Source: Salibacter halophilus (lineage in GTDB: Bacteria > Bacteroidota > Bacteroidia > Flavobacteriales_G > Salibacteraceae). From it: 64,000 nt of DNA. Both the position numbers and the translations under genes were made by a program. This document shows, one piece after another, positions 25,845 through 34,472 of the stretch. The first letter of the stretch is position 1; each line of letters opens with the position of its first letter. Location: the NCBI RefSeq assembly GCF_008806325.1, contig NZ_WACR01000007.1:1-64000 (forward strand), given 5' to 3'. The notes beneath the pieces were generated by a model. That model saw only the letters and a program-made list of their open reading frames with translations, had not been told where the DNA came from and ran no database searches.

Positions 25845-27186
25845 GCCTAACTCTTTTCCGCAATTTCTTCGTGACATTATTAAAACGCCAAATCAAAAGA
25901 ATTGCGCTTACGGTCAACCCGCTCGCGAGTCCATACCAAATTCCATCAACACCAAACGGACCAACAATACCGGCTAAATAACCAACCGGCAACCCAAAAA
26001 CCCAATAGGCGATAAGCGTTATAAACGTGGGGATTTTAACATCTTCTAAGCCGCGTAAGGCGCCTAGTCCAATGACCTGAATTCCATCGCTAAGTTGAAA
26101 GAAAACTGCTACAATCAATAAACTGCTGGCAATTTGAATAACCGATTCATCAGTGACGTAAAGTTTGGGAAGAAGGTCTTTCCCTGCAAACAAGAGAACT
26201 CCAGCAATGAGCATGATCCAAATCACCATTTTAATACCGGTAAATCCGGCTGTGCGGAGGCTCTGAATATCTCGCCTTCCCAGTTGATTTCCAACTCTCA
26301 CAGTTGTAGCGGCAGCCAATCCGGTAGCTACCATATAACTGATTGATGCAAGATTAATAGCAATGTTATGAGCGGCTTGAGCTTGAGGAGATATCCACCC
26401 GGCCATCACTGCTGCTCCTGCAAAAGCACCAACCTCAAAAACCATTTGCATGCCGCTTGGTACACCAATTTTCAATATCCGATTGAAGGTTTCCCACTGA
26501 ATTCGCTTCCACTTGATCGCTTTCCAGTATTTTCTGAACGGATTATTTGCTATTACAAGCCATGCAATACCAGCCATCATTAAAACCCTTGCGATGAGGG
26601 TTGCGTAACCGGCTCCGTCAAGTCCCATAGCCGGGAGACCAAATTTTCCGTAAATCAGCAGGTAATTGAGAAAAATGTTGAGTGCATTGGTAACCAACGT
26701 GATAATCATTGCGGGCTTTGTACTCGAAAGTCCTTCAGCAAACTGCTTAAAAGCAAAAAACAGCATGGTAGGCAATAGAGACATGTTGATGATAAACATG
26801 TAACTGATAGCTGATTTTTCGACTCGTATATCCTGATCAAACCAGTGAAGGTTGAAGTTGAATATTAAAACAATACCGGTCAGAACCAATCCTAGCGCAG
26901 CATTTATGTAAACCGCGTGTTTGAGTAGAGAGCTTATCCGTTGAGCGTTTTTCTCGCCATCAGCATTTGCCACGAGCGGACTCACAGCATAGCTAATACC
27001 GATCCCAAAAACGAAGACGATCAAAAAGATACTGTTGGCAAGAGTTGAAGCGGCTAAAGGAATAGTGCCAACCCGGCCAACCATTATGCTATCTGCCGTT
27101 GCAACCATGATTTGGCCAAACTGGCTAAGCATAACTGGGTAAGCCAGTCGCCACGTTTTGATTCTATGCCAGGTGTTCCTTTTCAT
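25834..27186 (-). CDS. MATE family efflux transporter
   Basis: About 450 residues with twelve membrane helices in two homologous halves. AYPVMLSQFGQIMVATADSIMVGRVG opens the first and LKIGVPSGMQMVFEVGAFAGAAVMAGWIS the second, the NorM-type pattern. It exports cationic drugs, dyes or metabolites in exchange for Na+ or H+. The ATG at 27186 is chosen because the upstream TTG at 27198 lies inside a TACTTTTG promoter element. The 3' end overlaps the preceding plus-strand cargo gene tail to tail by 11 bases. Confidence 0.94.
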   Translation of the reverse strand: MKRNTWHRIKTWRLAYPVMLSQFGQIMVATADSIMVGRVGTIPLAASTLANSIFLIVFVFGIGISYAVSPLVANADGEKNAQRISSLLKHAVYINAALGLVLTGIVLIFNFNLHWFDQDIRVEKSAISYMFIINMSLLPTMLFFAFKQFAEGLSSTKPAMIITLVTNALNIFLNYLLIYGKFGLPAMGLDGAGYATLIARVLMMAGIAWLVIANNPFRKYWKAIKWKRIQWETFNRILKIGVPSGMQMVFEVGAFAGAAVMAGWISPQAQAAHNIAINLASISYMVATGLAAATTVRVGNQLGRRDIQSLRTAGFTGIKMVIWIMLIAGVLLFAGKDLLPKLYVTDESVIQIASSLLIVAVFFQLSDGIQVIGLGALRGLEDVKIPTFITLIAYWVFGLPVGYLAGIVGPFGVDGIWYGLASGLTVSAILLIWRFNNVTKKLRKRVRLNA

Positions 27187-27195
27187 TTTCCGCGG

Positions 27196-27203
27196 CAAAA
27201 GTA
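27196..27203 (-). promoter_or_regulatory. -7 promoter element of the MATE gene
   Basis: TACTTTTG on the minus strand matches TAnnTTTG exactly and ends nine bases before the ATG, implying a very short or absent 5' leader. Confidence 0.6.
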
Positions 27204-27248
27204 CAGAGGTGTGTTTTACCGCGGTGGCTCTGACCGTAATATTTTACT

Positions 27249-29147
27249 TTAGAGATTGAGTTTGCGCAATTCTTCTTCCAGACTTTGGTTGTGGTCGAGG
27301 TTGAGCTTCTTCCTGAGGTTAGAACGCAGATTGTTAACATATGAAGCTTTGCGGTTCAACGTAACAGCTATTTCTTTTGATGACATTCCTGATGTTATGA
27401 GGCGAGCAATCCTAATCTCTCTATCTGTAAGTTCAAGCTTATCTTTTGAAAGTAAAGACTCCTCTTGTGTAGTAACATCACTATTTACTTTTTCCTTTAA
27501 GTTGAGAAGTTTTTTAAGCCTTTCAAGGTTTTCCTGAAATGTGAGGTACTTTATTTTCGTTGATTTAGGAAGCTCAGGGAGCATTTCTTTGGTGTTTTGA
27601 TTGAGTTCATCAAAGAATGGAAGCAACTCCTTGAAAACGTTATTCTTGATTGAAACGAGCTCTTCTTTTGTTTTAGCTTCTTTGCTCTTGGCTTCAGCGA
27701 GTCGTTTTTGTTTTACAAGACTGGCTTCTCTTGCTTCATTGAGTTTGAACTTGTAAGAAGTTTGTTTTCTGTAGAGGATGAAGACTGTTGAGATAAGGCC
27801 AACAATTAAGGCTAAACTGATTATTGCAATAATTAAAAGCTGGTTTTCTCTTTCTGATTTTTTGACCTTTTTATCGAGAGATGAAATTTGAAACTCTTTC
27901 TTTTTAATGTCATTGTAAATGGAATAGTCTCGTTTTACTAGTGAATCATTAGAGCTAATGAAGTCTGAAACTTTATTGTGATATTGAGCGAATAGCTTCT
28001 CTTCAGGTTTAACCCAGTGGTCATTTTTGATCATGTAATGAATTATAGACTCAAACTTTGAGAAGCTTGAATTATTGGCATAATCAAAAAGCTTTTTAAG
28101 ACTTTGATCACTGAGCTTTAGAGTGTCTATATTGCTGTATAGCTCTATGACAAAATCGAGAAATAATGCAGTGTCTTTCATCATACTGTTTTCATTTGAC
28201 AGTATGAGGTTTAAAGCTTTATCACGTTGATTATTATCGTAATAATATTTAGCAACCTCAGTAATCATTGCGTTCTGATACGGGTTTGGCTCATTCATGT
28301 ACTTTTCAAGATAATTGTAGGAAATGGTCCTGATAGAGTCAGGTATTTTTGATGAATGGCAGCGCAATGAATTTAGGCATATTAAAGTATTTATATCAGA
28401 GAACTTTACTCGCTCATTTTTTTGCGGAAACTGTTCGAGAATATAAGATGCAGCTTCATCGTACTCTTCTATTGTAATGAGTATTGCAGACATGTTATTT
28501 TTCACATAACGGGTATCAAAGTCTGTGTAATGTTTGCTTACCTCAAGTGCTTCCTGGAAATAATAAAGAGCTGTACGGTAGGCACCTAAGCCATGATATG
28601 AGCTACCAATATTTACATTATTGGTGATAATTGAAACGGTGTCTTTTCTTTTAGATGAGATGTCTATAGCTTCCCTGAAATAGTAGATTGCAGAATCGTA
28701 CCGTTGCAAGTAGTAATTACCAGACCCTATTGCCTGGAGTAATATGTAGTGTTGCTTATCTGTTTTGCATTCTTTGGTGTTGATGAGTTTTCTAGCTCTG
28801 TTAATTCCTTTATTGATTTTACCTTTATCAATGGTGTCCTGAACCTGGAAAATTTCAACATGTAACCAATCTTCACAATCACCAACCTTTGATCGCAGGA
28901 TTTTAGTGGTTTTTTCCAGTGAAACGTTGGGGTAGTTTTTGGCTTTGAAGAACACCTTCAACGTTGGAGTAAGAAACTTTTCATCAGCGCTATTCAGAGC
29001 CTGGTTGAATTGCTCAATTTGTGATTGAGTCAATGAATCGGTTTTTTGGATAGACTTTAAAAGCGAGTCAAGGCTTGTTTCAGCTATCATTGATGAAAGT
29101 GTGATGAACTGAAAGATGAAAAGTATGAATGTGAGCTTTTTAAACAA
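27249..29147 (-). CDS. TPR-repeat membrane regulator with LuxR-type DNA-binding domain
   Basis: A 632-residue protein. It has a signal peptide (LTFILFIFQFITLSSMIAE) and a periplasmic region with TPR-like helices (DKQHYILLQAIGSGNYYLQRYDSAIYYFREAI, NNVNIGSSYHGLGAYRTALYYFQEALEV). One membrane helix near 440 (LLIIAIISLALIVGLISTVFILY) is followed by a coiled coil rich in Lys/Glu and a C-terminal LuxR/GerE helix-turn-helix (LTDREIRIARLITSGMSSKEIAVTLNRKASYVNNLRSNLRKKL). The layout suggests a one-component regulator that binds DNA from the membrane and senses envelope signals. Such TPR-LuxR proteins are frequent in Bacteroidota. Its target is unknown. Confidence 0.88.
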   Translation of the reverse strand: MFKKLTFILFIFQFITLSSMIAETSLDSLLKSIQKTDSLTQSQIEQFNQALNSADEKFLTPTLKVFFKAKNYPNVSLEKTTKILRSKVGDCEDWLHVEIFQVQDTIDKGKINKGINRARKLINTKECKTDKQHYILLQAIGSGNYYLQRYDSAIYYFREAIDISSKRKDTVSIITNNVNIGSSYHGLGAYRTALYYFQEALEVSKHYTDFDTRYVKNNMSAILITIEEYDEAASYILEQFPQKNERVKFSDINTLICLNSLRCHSSKIPDSIRTISYNYLEKYMNEPNPYQNAMITEVAKYYYDNNQRDKALNLILSNENSMMKDTALFLDFVIELYSNIDTLKLSDQSLKKLFDYANNSSFSKFESIIHYMIKNDHWVKPEEKLFAQYHNKVSDFISSNDSLVKRDYSIYNDIKKKEFQISSLDKKVKKSERENQLLIIAIISLALIVGLISTVFILYRKQTSYKFKLNEAREASLVKQKRLAEAKSKEAKTKEELVSIKNNVFKELLPFFDELNQNTKEMLPELPKSTKIKYLTFQENLERLKKLLNLKEKVNSDVTTQEESLLSKDKLELTDREIRIARLITSGMSSKEIAVTLNRKASYVNNLRSNLRKKLNLDHNQSLEEELRKLNL

Positions 29148-29186
29148 AATGTCGATTATTAGTTGAAGAGTTGGGTTATTATATCA

Positions 29187-29219
29187 CAAAGATAATCACT
29201 TCTCACATTTTCTCACATT
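29187..29219 (-). promoter_or_regulatory. Promoter of the TPR-LuxR gene with tandem direct repeats
   Basis: TATCTTTG at 29194-29187 matches TAnnTTTG, 40 bases before the ATG. Directly upstream lie two tandem copies of a 9-base unit (AATGTGAGA on the minus strand, 29201-29219) where the -33 element would be expected. This suggests that an activator bound to direct repeats replaces the -33 box. Confidence 0.45.
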
Positions 29220-29327
29220 ACAGTATTAATCTTTGATGAGAGAGGGATTAAAAAAATGATATCATTAGATTTGGAGCGTCTAAGGTTTATTGTTTTGGTT
29301 AAAGCAATGGTTAATTAGCTTTACTAG

Positions 29328-29418
29328 CAACGTACTTTAAATCTAACAGCTTGAATGTTTGAGTGCAAAGGGGGTACGTTGTCATAAAAAGGAGGCAGTT
29401 TTACTGCTTCCTTTTTTT
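29328..29418 (+). ncRNA. Candidate structured small RNA
   Basis: In the 269-base gap between two minus-strand genes, CAACGTAC (29328-29335) pairs perfectly with GTACGTTG (29374-29381), and a Rho-independent hairpin with a plus-strand T-run follows at once. A long-range helix followed by a terminator on the strand opposite to the flanking genes fits a small RNA or an antisense 3' element. No known RNA family was recognised and no clear promoter was found. Low confidence. Confidence 0.3.
29386..29415. terminator. Bidirectional Rho-independent terminator after the GH3 gene
   Basis: Stem AAGGAGGCAG / CTGCTTCCTT (one G-T pair) with T-runs on both sides. On the minus strand it starts directly after the stop codon of the GH3-family gene, which it terminates. 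Confidence 0.88.
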
Positions 29419-30913
29419 ATTTTAAGAAAGGTTTCATCAAATCTGCCAGCTCACGATTATCTGATAATCGGGGTATTTTATTTTGCCCACCGAGTTTCCC
29501 CCTTTTTTTCATCATTTCATTAAAACCACCTTTTTCAACTCTTGAAATAACCAGAGGTCTCAATATATTTCCCTGGATTAAGTCTTTGTAGTATGGATTC
29601 CGATCCTGAAGTGCCTTGTCGAGCTTTAGTCTAAAAGCATCTAGATTATGTGGTTCATCATCAAACTCGAAAAACCACTCGTGGTAAGGCAAACCATCTT
29701 CAGGATTGATTTGTGGAGCTAAATGGAATTCTTTCACCTGAGCATCAAAATGTGCAATCACTTCTTCTAAACTGCTTTCAACCTCTTCAGCAATAACATG
29801 CTCACCAAAAGCAGAAATGAAGTGTTTGATTCTACCCGTGACAACAATCCTGTATGGGTCGAGAGATACAAATTTTACTGTATCGCCAATGTTGTAACCC
29901 CAAAGACCGGCATTTGTACTGAGAATAATAGCGTAGTTTTTATTCAGCTCCACTTCACCTAAATGATAGCGGGGTGGGTTTTCTTCGAAAAATTGATCGG
30001 CCGGAATAAACTCGAAAAACATTCCGGCATTGATGTTGAGTCGTAATCCCGGCTCTGACTGTGAGTCCTGATAAGCGATGAACCCTTCACTGGCCGGATA
30101 GGTTTCTACAGAGTCGATGTCCTCGCCAATGAGCTTATCAAAAACAGGTTTGTATGGTGCGTAATTGAGTCCGCCATAAACGAATAGTGAAAAGTTTGGA
30201 AAAACCTCTTTTACATTATTTGCGCCTGTTTTTTCTAAAAGTTGCTCAAAATACATTTGAACCCAGCTAGGAATTCCGCTAATGAGGCGCATATCCTCAA
30301 CTCGGGTTTCTTTGATTACTTTGTCAACTTTCGTTTCCCAGTCATCAATACAATTGGTTTTCCAGGTTGGCATTCTGTTTTTTTGCAGGTAATTGGGCAC
30401 CCAGTGAGCTGTTATTCCACTCAACCTCCCAAGTGGGATGTCACCAATCTTCTCGAGCTCAGGGCTGCCCTGAAGAAAAATCATTTTTCCATCTAAGAAT
30501 GAACTGTTACCAGTTTCGGCAATGTAGCTGAGCAGCGCATTTTTAGCAGCATTTACATGGTAAGGAACCGAGTCTTTTGTCAAAGGAATATACTTCGCAC
30601 CTGAAGTAGTTCCTGACGTTTTGCAAAAATATGCCGGTTTTCCAGGCCACAACACATCGTTTTCTCCTTTGATAATGCGGTCAATGTATGGCTTGTGCCC
30701 TTCGTAGTCGTGGATGGGAACTCTGTTCTTAAAATCGGTGTGTGTTTCAATATTGGCAAAGTCATGGTCAGATCCAAAAGCCGTTTTTCGGGCTTTAGTC
30801 ACCAAACTACGCATTATTTTATGCTGTAAATCAACACCTCGTTTAGCATCGCGTTTAAGTGCGTTGCTAATTAAATGAGCGTATGGCTTGCTTAGAGTTC
30901 CTTTGATGCCCAT
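29417..30913 (-). CDS. GH3 auxin-responsive promoter family protein (acyl-adenylating enzyme)
   Basis: A 498-residue member of the GH3 family, which in plants conjugates amino acids to hormones through an acyl-adenylate. Visible motifs are the nucleotide-binding FCKTSGTTSGAKYIPLT near 106-122, VYGGLNYAPYKP, VETYPASEGFIAYQ, LWGYNIGDTVKF and VVTGRIKHFISAFGEHVIAEEVE. Bacterial members are common in Bacteroidota but their substrates are unknown. It is the last gene of a purN-marC-GH3 operon, two bases after marC. Confidence 0.9.
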   Translation of the reverse strand: MGIKGTLSKPYAHLISNALKRDAKRGVDLQHKIMRSLVTKARKTAFGSDHDFANIETHTDFKNRVPIHDYEGHKPYIDRIIKGENDVLWPGKPAYFCKTSGTTSGAKYIPLTKDSVPYHVNAAKNALLSYIAETGNSSFLDGKMIFLQGSPELEKIGDIPLGRLSGITAHWVPNYLQKNRMPTWKTNCIDDWETKVDKVIKETRVEDMRLISGIPSWVQMYFEQLLEKTGANNVKEVFPNFSLFVYGGLNYAPYKPVFDKLIGEDIDSVETYPASEGFIAYQDSQSEPGLRLNINAGMFFEFIPADQFFEENPPRYHLGEVELNKNYAIILSTNAGLWGYNIGDTVKFVSLDPYRIVVTGRIKHFISAFGEHVIAEEVESSLEEVIAHFDAQVKEFHLAPQINPEDGLPYHEWFFEFDDEPHNLDAFRLKLDKALQDRNPYYKDLIQGNILRPLVISRVEKGGFNEMMKKRGKLGGQNKIPRLSDNRELADLMKPFLK

Positions 30914-30915
30914 CG

Positions 30916-31494
30916 TTAAAATTGAATAAGAGAACTGATGTTACTCGTGAATAACTTGACCGATATTGCGAGAATAATCACTCCAAAAATCTTCCTGATA
31001 ATATCAATTCCTGAAGGCCCCAGGAAACGTTGCATCTTAGCTGATGACTTGAGAACCGTGTAAACAAACGCAATGTTGATTATTATTGCGACAATAATAT
31101 TTTCAGTTTCATACTCGGCTCTGAGCGAGAGAATAGTTGTCAAAGTTCCTGCCCCTGCAATTAATGGAAATGCAAGAGGAAATACAGCAGCCGTTTTGGG
31201 AGCATCATGTTTAAAAAGCTCAATGCCTAAAACCATCTCAAGCGCCATGAAAAACAGGACAAATGAGCCGGCAACAGCAAAAGAGTTGACATCTATACCG
31301 ATGAACTTTAAAAGTGTTTCACCTACAAAAACAAAAACGATCATGATAATCGCAGCCACGATACTCGCTTTTTCACTTTGAATATGGCCCAGCCTTTCTC
31401 TTAGATCAAGAACTATTGGAATATTTCCAATAGGATCGACAACGGCAAATAAAACTAATGTTACAGTGATAATCTCCTTTAAACTCAATTCCAT
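30916..31494 (-). CDS. MarC family integral membrane protein
   Basis: A 192-residue protein with six hydrophobic helices. The opening LKEIITVTLVLFAVVDPIGNIPIVLDL carries the DPIGN(I/L)P motif of MarC proteins, and FPLAFPLIAGAGTLTTIL the second conserved PLxxGPG-like motif. The family has the NAAT membrane fold; its transport role is not established. The start codon directly abuts the purN stop codon. Confidence 0.93.
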   Translation of the reverse strand: MELSLKEIITVTLVLFAVVDPIGNIPIVLDLRERLGHIQSEKASIVAAIIMIVFVFVGETLLKFIGIDVNSFAVAGSFVLFFMALEMVLGIELFKHDAPKTAAVFPLAFPLIAGAGTLTTILSLRAEYETENIIVAIIINIAFVYTVLKSSAKMQRFLGPSGIDIIRKIFGVIILAISVKLFTSNISSLIQF

Positions 31495-32058
31495 TTAGAG
31501 TGACCTTACAAGTTTTTGAATGATTTTAGGAAAATGTTCATGCTCGAGTTTTTGCACTCTCATCGCGAGAGATTCTGGAGTATCGGTTTGTTTAACCGGG
31601 ACACTTTCCTGAAAGAGAATTTTCCCTTCATCGTATTCCTCATTAACAAGGTGAATCGTAATTCCCGATTCTTTTTCGCCAGCCTCAATAACAGCCTCAT
31701 GAACTTTTTTGCCATACATGCCTTTTCCGCCAAATTTTGGCAAGAGAGCAGGATGGATATTGACAATTCTATCCTCAAACTCTTCCAGTAAAAAAGTAGG
31801 AACTTTACGCATAAAGCCAGCGAGAACGATTAGGTCTATTCCGCGGAGCATATTGAGCATGAACTCCTCGTCATTCAGTTGATCATTGGTGAAAACTGCG
31901 GTAGGTACACCGCGTTCAACAGCTTCATCGAGAACTCCTGCAGTTTCTTTGTTGCTGGCAACCAGCGAAACAAAAACTTCAGGGTTTCCTATAAAATGAT
32001 CCATTATTTTAGCAGCATTGGTGCCTGTTCCTGAGGCTAAGATGGCAATGTTCTTCAT
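31495..32058 (-). CDS. purN: Phosphoribosylglycinamide formyltransferase
   Basis: A 187-residue enzyme that transfers a formyl group from 10-formyl-THF to GAR in purine synthesis. Motifs are ILASGTGTNAAKI (phosphate loop), LAGFMRKVPTFLLEEF, the catalytic block IVNIHPALLPKFGGKGMYG with the N-x-H pair, and SGITIHLVNEEYDEGKI with the catalytic Asp. Length is normal. First gene of the operon with marC and GH3; divergent from the deiodinase-like gene. Confidence 0.96.
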   Translation of the reverse strand: MKNIAILASGTGTNAAKIMDHFIGNPEVFVSLVASNKETAGVLDEAVERGVPTAVFTNDQLNDEEFMLNMLRGIDLIVLAGFMRKVPTFLLEEFEDRIVNIHPALLPKFGGKGMYGKKVHEAVIEAGEKESGITIHLVNEEYDEGKILFQESVPVKQTDTPESLAMRVQKLEHEHFPKIIQKLVRSL

Positions 32059-32195
32059 AATTATAAGTTTTGTTTTCGGTCAGATCCAAAAACAAGCTTT
32101 TCGTAATTTATTAATATACAGCTAATTGATTAACTTTCGGCAAAATTAGTATTAATCAATTGGTTTGTTCTCAAATTCAACATTAAACTTAGAAC

Positions 32196-32858
32196 ATGGC
32201 AAAAGATTTCATACCCTATAATATACAGACGTTTTCAGAAGAGAAAATGTTGGAAAGATCACACGACTTTGCAGAATGGCTATCGACAAGGCGAACAGTT
32301 AGGCACTTTGCTAAAAAGCCGGTTCCGATCGAAGTAATCGAGAATATTATTTCGGCTGCCAATACTGCTCCATCAGGTGCAAACCTCCAGCCCTGGACAT
32401 TTTGTGTTGTTTCGGATCCGACCATTAAAAAGGAAATAAGAGAGGCTGCAGAAAAAGAAGAGTACGAAAATTATAAAGATCGAATGAGTGATGAGTGGCT
32501 CGAGGATATTGATCATCTTGGTACAGATCACAACAAACCTTTTCTCGAAGAAGCTTCTCACCTTATAGTTTTAATGAAGCAATCGCACGGCTACAATAAA
32601 GACGGAAGCCGAAAGCGACATTATTACGTAAACGAAAGTGTGGGAATTGCCTGTGGAATGCTTTTGAGCGCTATCCATAATGCCGGTTTAGTAGCCGTTA
32701 CTCATACTCCAAGTCCCATGGGTTTCTTGAAGAAAATACTCAACAGACCACGTAATGAACAGCCATTTTTACTCATTCCAGTGGGATTTCCAGCGGATAA
32801 TGTGGAGGTGCCAAACATCACCAGAAAGAGCTTAAGAGAGGTAATGAGCTGTTATTGA
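32196..32858 (+). CDS. Nitroreductase-fold flavoprotein of the iodotyrosine deiodinase type
   Basis: A 220-residue FMN protein of the nitroreductase superfamily. FMN contacts are seen in STRRTVRHFAKKP and NTAPSGANLQPWTFCV. The active-site lid has E89, Y93 (EYENYKDRM) and K114 (HNKPFLEEA). These match in type and spacing (4 and 21) the Glu, Tyr and Lys that bind the zwitterion of halotyrosine in mammalian iodotyrosine deiodinase as I recall them. ESVGIACGMLLSAIHNAGLVAVTHTPSPMGFL is also shared. Bacterial deiodinases have been characterised in Haliscomenobacter. A reductive halotyrosine dehalogenase is therefore likely; no cofactor reductase gene is adjacent. Confidence 0.85.
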   Translation: MAKDFIPYNIQTFSEEKMLERSHDFAEWLSTRRTVRHFAKKPVPIEVIENIISAANTAPSGANLQPWTFCVVSDPTIKKEIREAAEKEEYENYKDRMSDEWLEDIDHLGTDHNKPFLEEASHLIVLMKQSHGYNKDGSRKRHYYVNESVGIACGMLLSAIHNAGLVAVTHTPSPMGFLKKILNRPRNEQPFLLIPVGFPADNVEVPNITRKSLREVMSCY

Positions 32859-32934
32859 GATAGTAACAAAAATTTGTACCAATTAAAGGTTTTACTTTTC
32901 TTTGCAGCGTTTCTAAACTCTAAAATCAAGGAAA

Positions 32935-33174
32935 ATGTCTGACATCAAAAGTAAAGTTACTTCTATCATTGTTGACAAATTAGGCGTTGACGAAAGTGAA
33001 GTTACTCCTGAATCTTCATTCACTAATGATCTGGGAGCTGATTCATTAGACACTGTTGAACTCATCATGGAATTTGAGAAGGAATTTAATATCGCTATTC
33101 CAGATGATCAAGCTGAAAACATCTCAACTGTAGGAGAAGCTGTAAAGTACATCGAAGAGAACGCGGATAAGTAA
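32935..33174 (+). CDS. acpP: Acyl carrier protein
   Basis: A 79-residue acidic carrier protein for fatty acid synthesis. Ser37 in [11 protein letters not shown] is the 4'-phosphopantetheine attachment site, and the helical pattern ([17 protein letters not shown]...[22 protein letters not shown]) is complete. It is followed after 34 bases by fabF, the usual arrangement. Confidence 0.98.
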   Translation: MSDIKSKVTSIIVDKLGVDESEVTPESSFTNDLGADSLDTVELIMEFEKEFNIAIPDDQAENISTVGEAVKYIEENADK

Positions 33175-33208
33175 ACATCATCTTGCCAATTTTTAATACT
33201 ACTGTGGC

Positions 33209-34468
33209 ATGCAATTGAAACGAGTTGTAGTTACGGGTTTAGGTGCGCTTACACCCATTGGAAATTCTACTCAGGAGTACTGGGAAGGACTTATTAATGG
33301 AAAAAGTGGAAGTGCTCCAATCTCTAAGTTTGACGCTTCTAACTTTAAAACACAGTTTGCCTGTGAAGTTAAAGGCTTTGATCCTAAAGATCATTTTGAC
33401 CGCAGAGATGCGCGAAGAATGGACTTGTTCTCCCAGTATGCTATGGTGGTAGCTGATGAGGCAGTGAAAAATGCTAATCTGCTCGATAATGATGATATTG
33501 ATATCGGCCGTGTAGGAGTCATTTGGGGCTCCGGAATCGGTGGTATTCAAACATTTCAGGATGAAGTGCAGGGTTTTTACAGAAATGATGGAAACCCTCG
33601 CTTCAATCCGTTCTTTATTCCAAAAATGATCGCTGATATTGCAGCTGGTAATATCTCGATCAAGTATGGCTTTCGCGGACCAAATTACTCTACAGTATCT
33701 GCATGCGCATCTGCTACCAATGCATTGATCGATGCTTTTAATCTCATTCGATTGGGGAAAGCTGATGTCATTGTTTCCGGTGGATCTGAAGCGGCAGTGA
33801 ATGAAAGTGGAGTTGGTGGATTCAATGCTCTACAGGCATTGTCTACACGAAATGATTCTCCCGAAACTGCTTCAAGACCCTTCGACAAAGACCGAGATGG
33901 TTTTGTGTTAGGTGAAGGTGCTGGAGCTATTATTCTGGAAGAATACGAACACGCAGTAGCAAGAGGTGCCACGATTTATGCAGAAATTGCCGGTGGCGGA
34001 CTCAGCGCTGATGCTCATCACCTTACGGCCCCACACCCTGAAGGATTAGGTGCTACAAGTGTGATGGAAAATGCTCTCAATGACTTCAGTGATATCAAGA
34101 AAGAAGATATCGATTATGTGAATGTTCACGGTACATCTACCCCATTGGGTGACGTAGCTGAAGTCAAGGCAATCAAAAAAGTATTTGGTGATCACGCTTA
34201 CAAGATGAATATTTCATCAACAAAGTCAATGACAGGTCACCTGCTTGGAGCTGCCGGAGCTATTGAAGCGATTGCTTCTATTATGGCGGTAAAAGAAAAC
34301 ATTGTTCCGCCAACAATCAATCACTTTACCGATGATGAAGAGATTGACGATAAGCTCAATCTTACATTCAACAAAGCAGAAGAAAGAGAAGTAAAAGCGG
34401 CTCTGTCAAATACATTTGGTTTTGGTGGCCACAACGCTTCTGTGATCTTCCGCAAATTTGTGAAGTAG
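33209..34468 (+). CDS. fabF: Beta-ketoacyl-ACP synthase II
   Basis: A 419-residue condensing enzyme that elongates acyl-ACP with malonyl-ACP. The catalytic Cys is in STVSACASATNAL, and the two catalytic His residues in VNVHGTSTPLGD and STKSMTGHLLGAAG. The C-terminal glycine-rich SNTFGFGGHNASVIF is present. Full length. It lies between acpP and rnc; only four bases separate its stop from the TTG start of rnc. Confidence 0.98.
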   Translation: MQLKRVVVTGLGALTPIGNSTQEYWEGLINGKSGSAPISKFDASNFKTQFACEVKGFDPKDHFDRRDARRMDLFSQYAMVVADEAVKNANLLDNDDIDIGRVGVIWGSGIGGIQTFQDEVQGFYRNDGNPRFNPFFIPKMIADIAAGNISIKYGFRGPNYSTVSACASATNALIDAFNLIRLGKADVIVSGGSEAAVNESGVGGFNALQALSTRNDSPETASRPFDKDRDGFVLGEGAGAIILEEYEHAVARGATIYAEIAGGGLSADAHHLTAPHPEGLGATSVMENALNDFSDIKKEDIDYVNVHGTSTPLGDVAEVKAIKKVFGDHAYKMNISSTKSMTGHLLGAAGAIEAIASIMAVKENIVPPTINHFTDDEEIDDKLNLTFNKAEEREVKAALSNTFGFGGHNASVIFRKFVK

Positions 34469-34472
34469 CACC

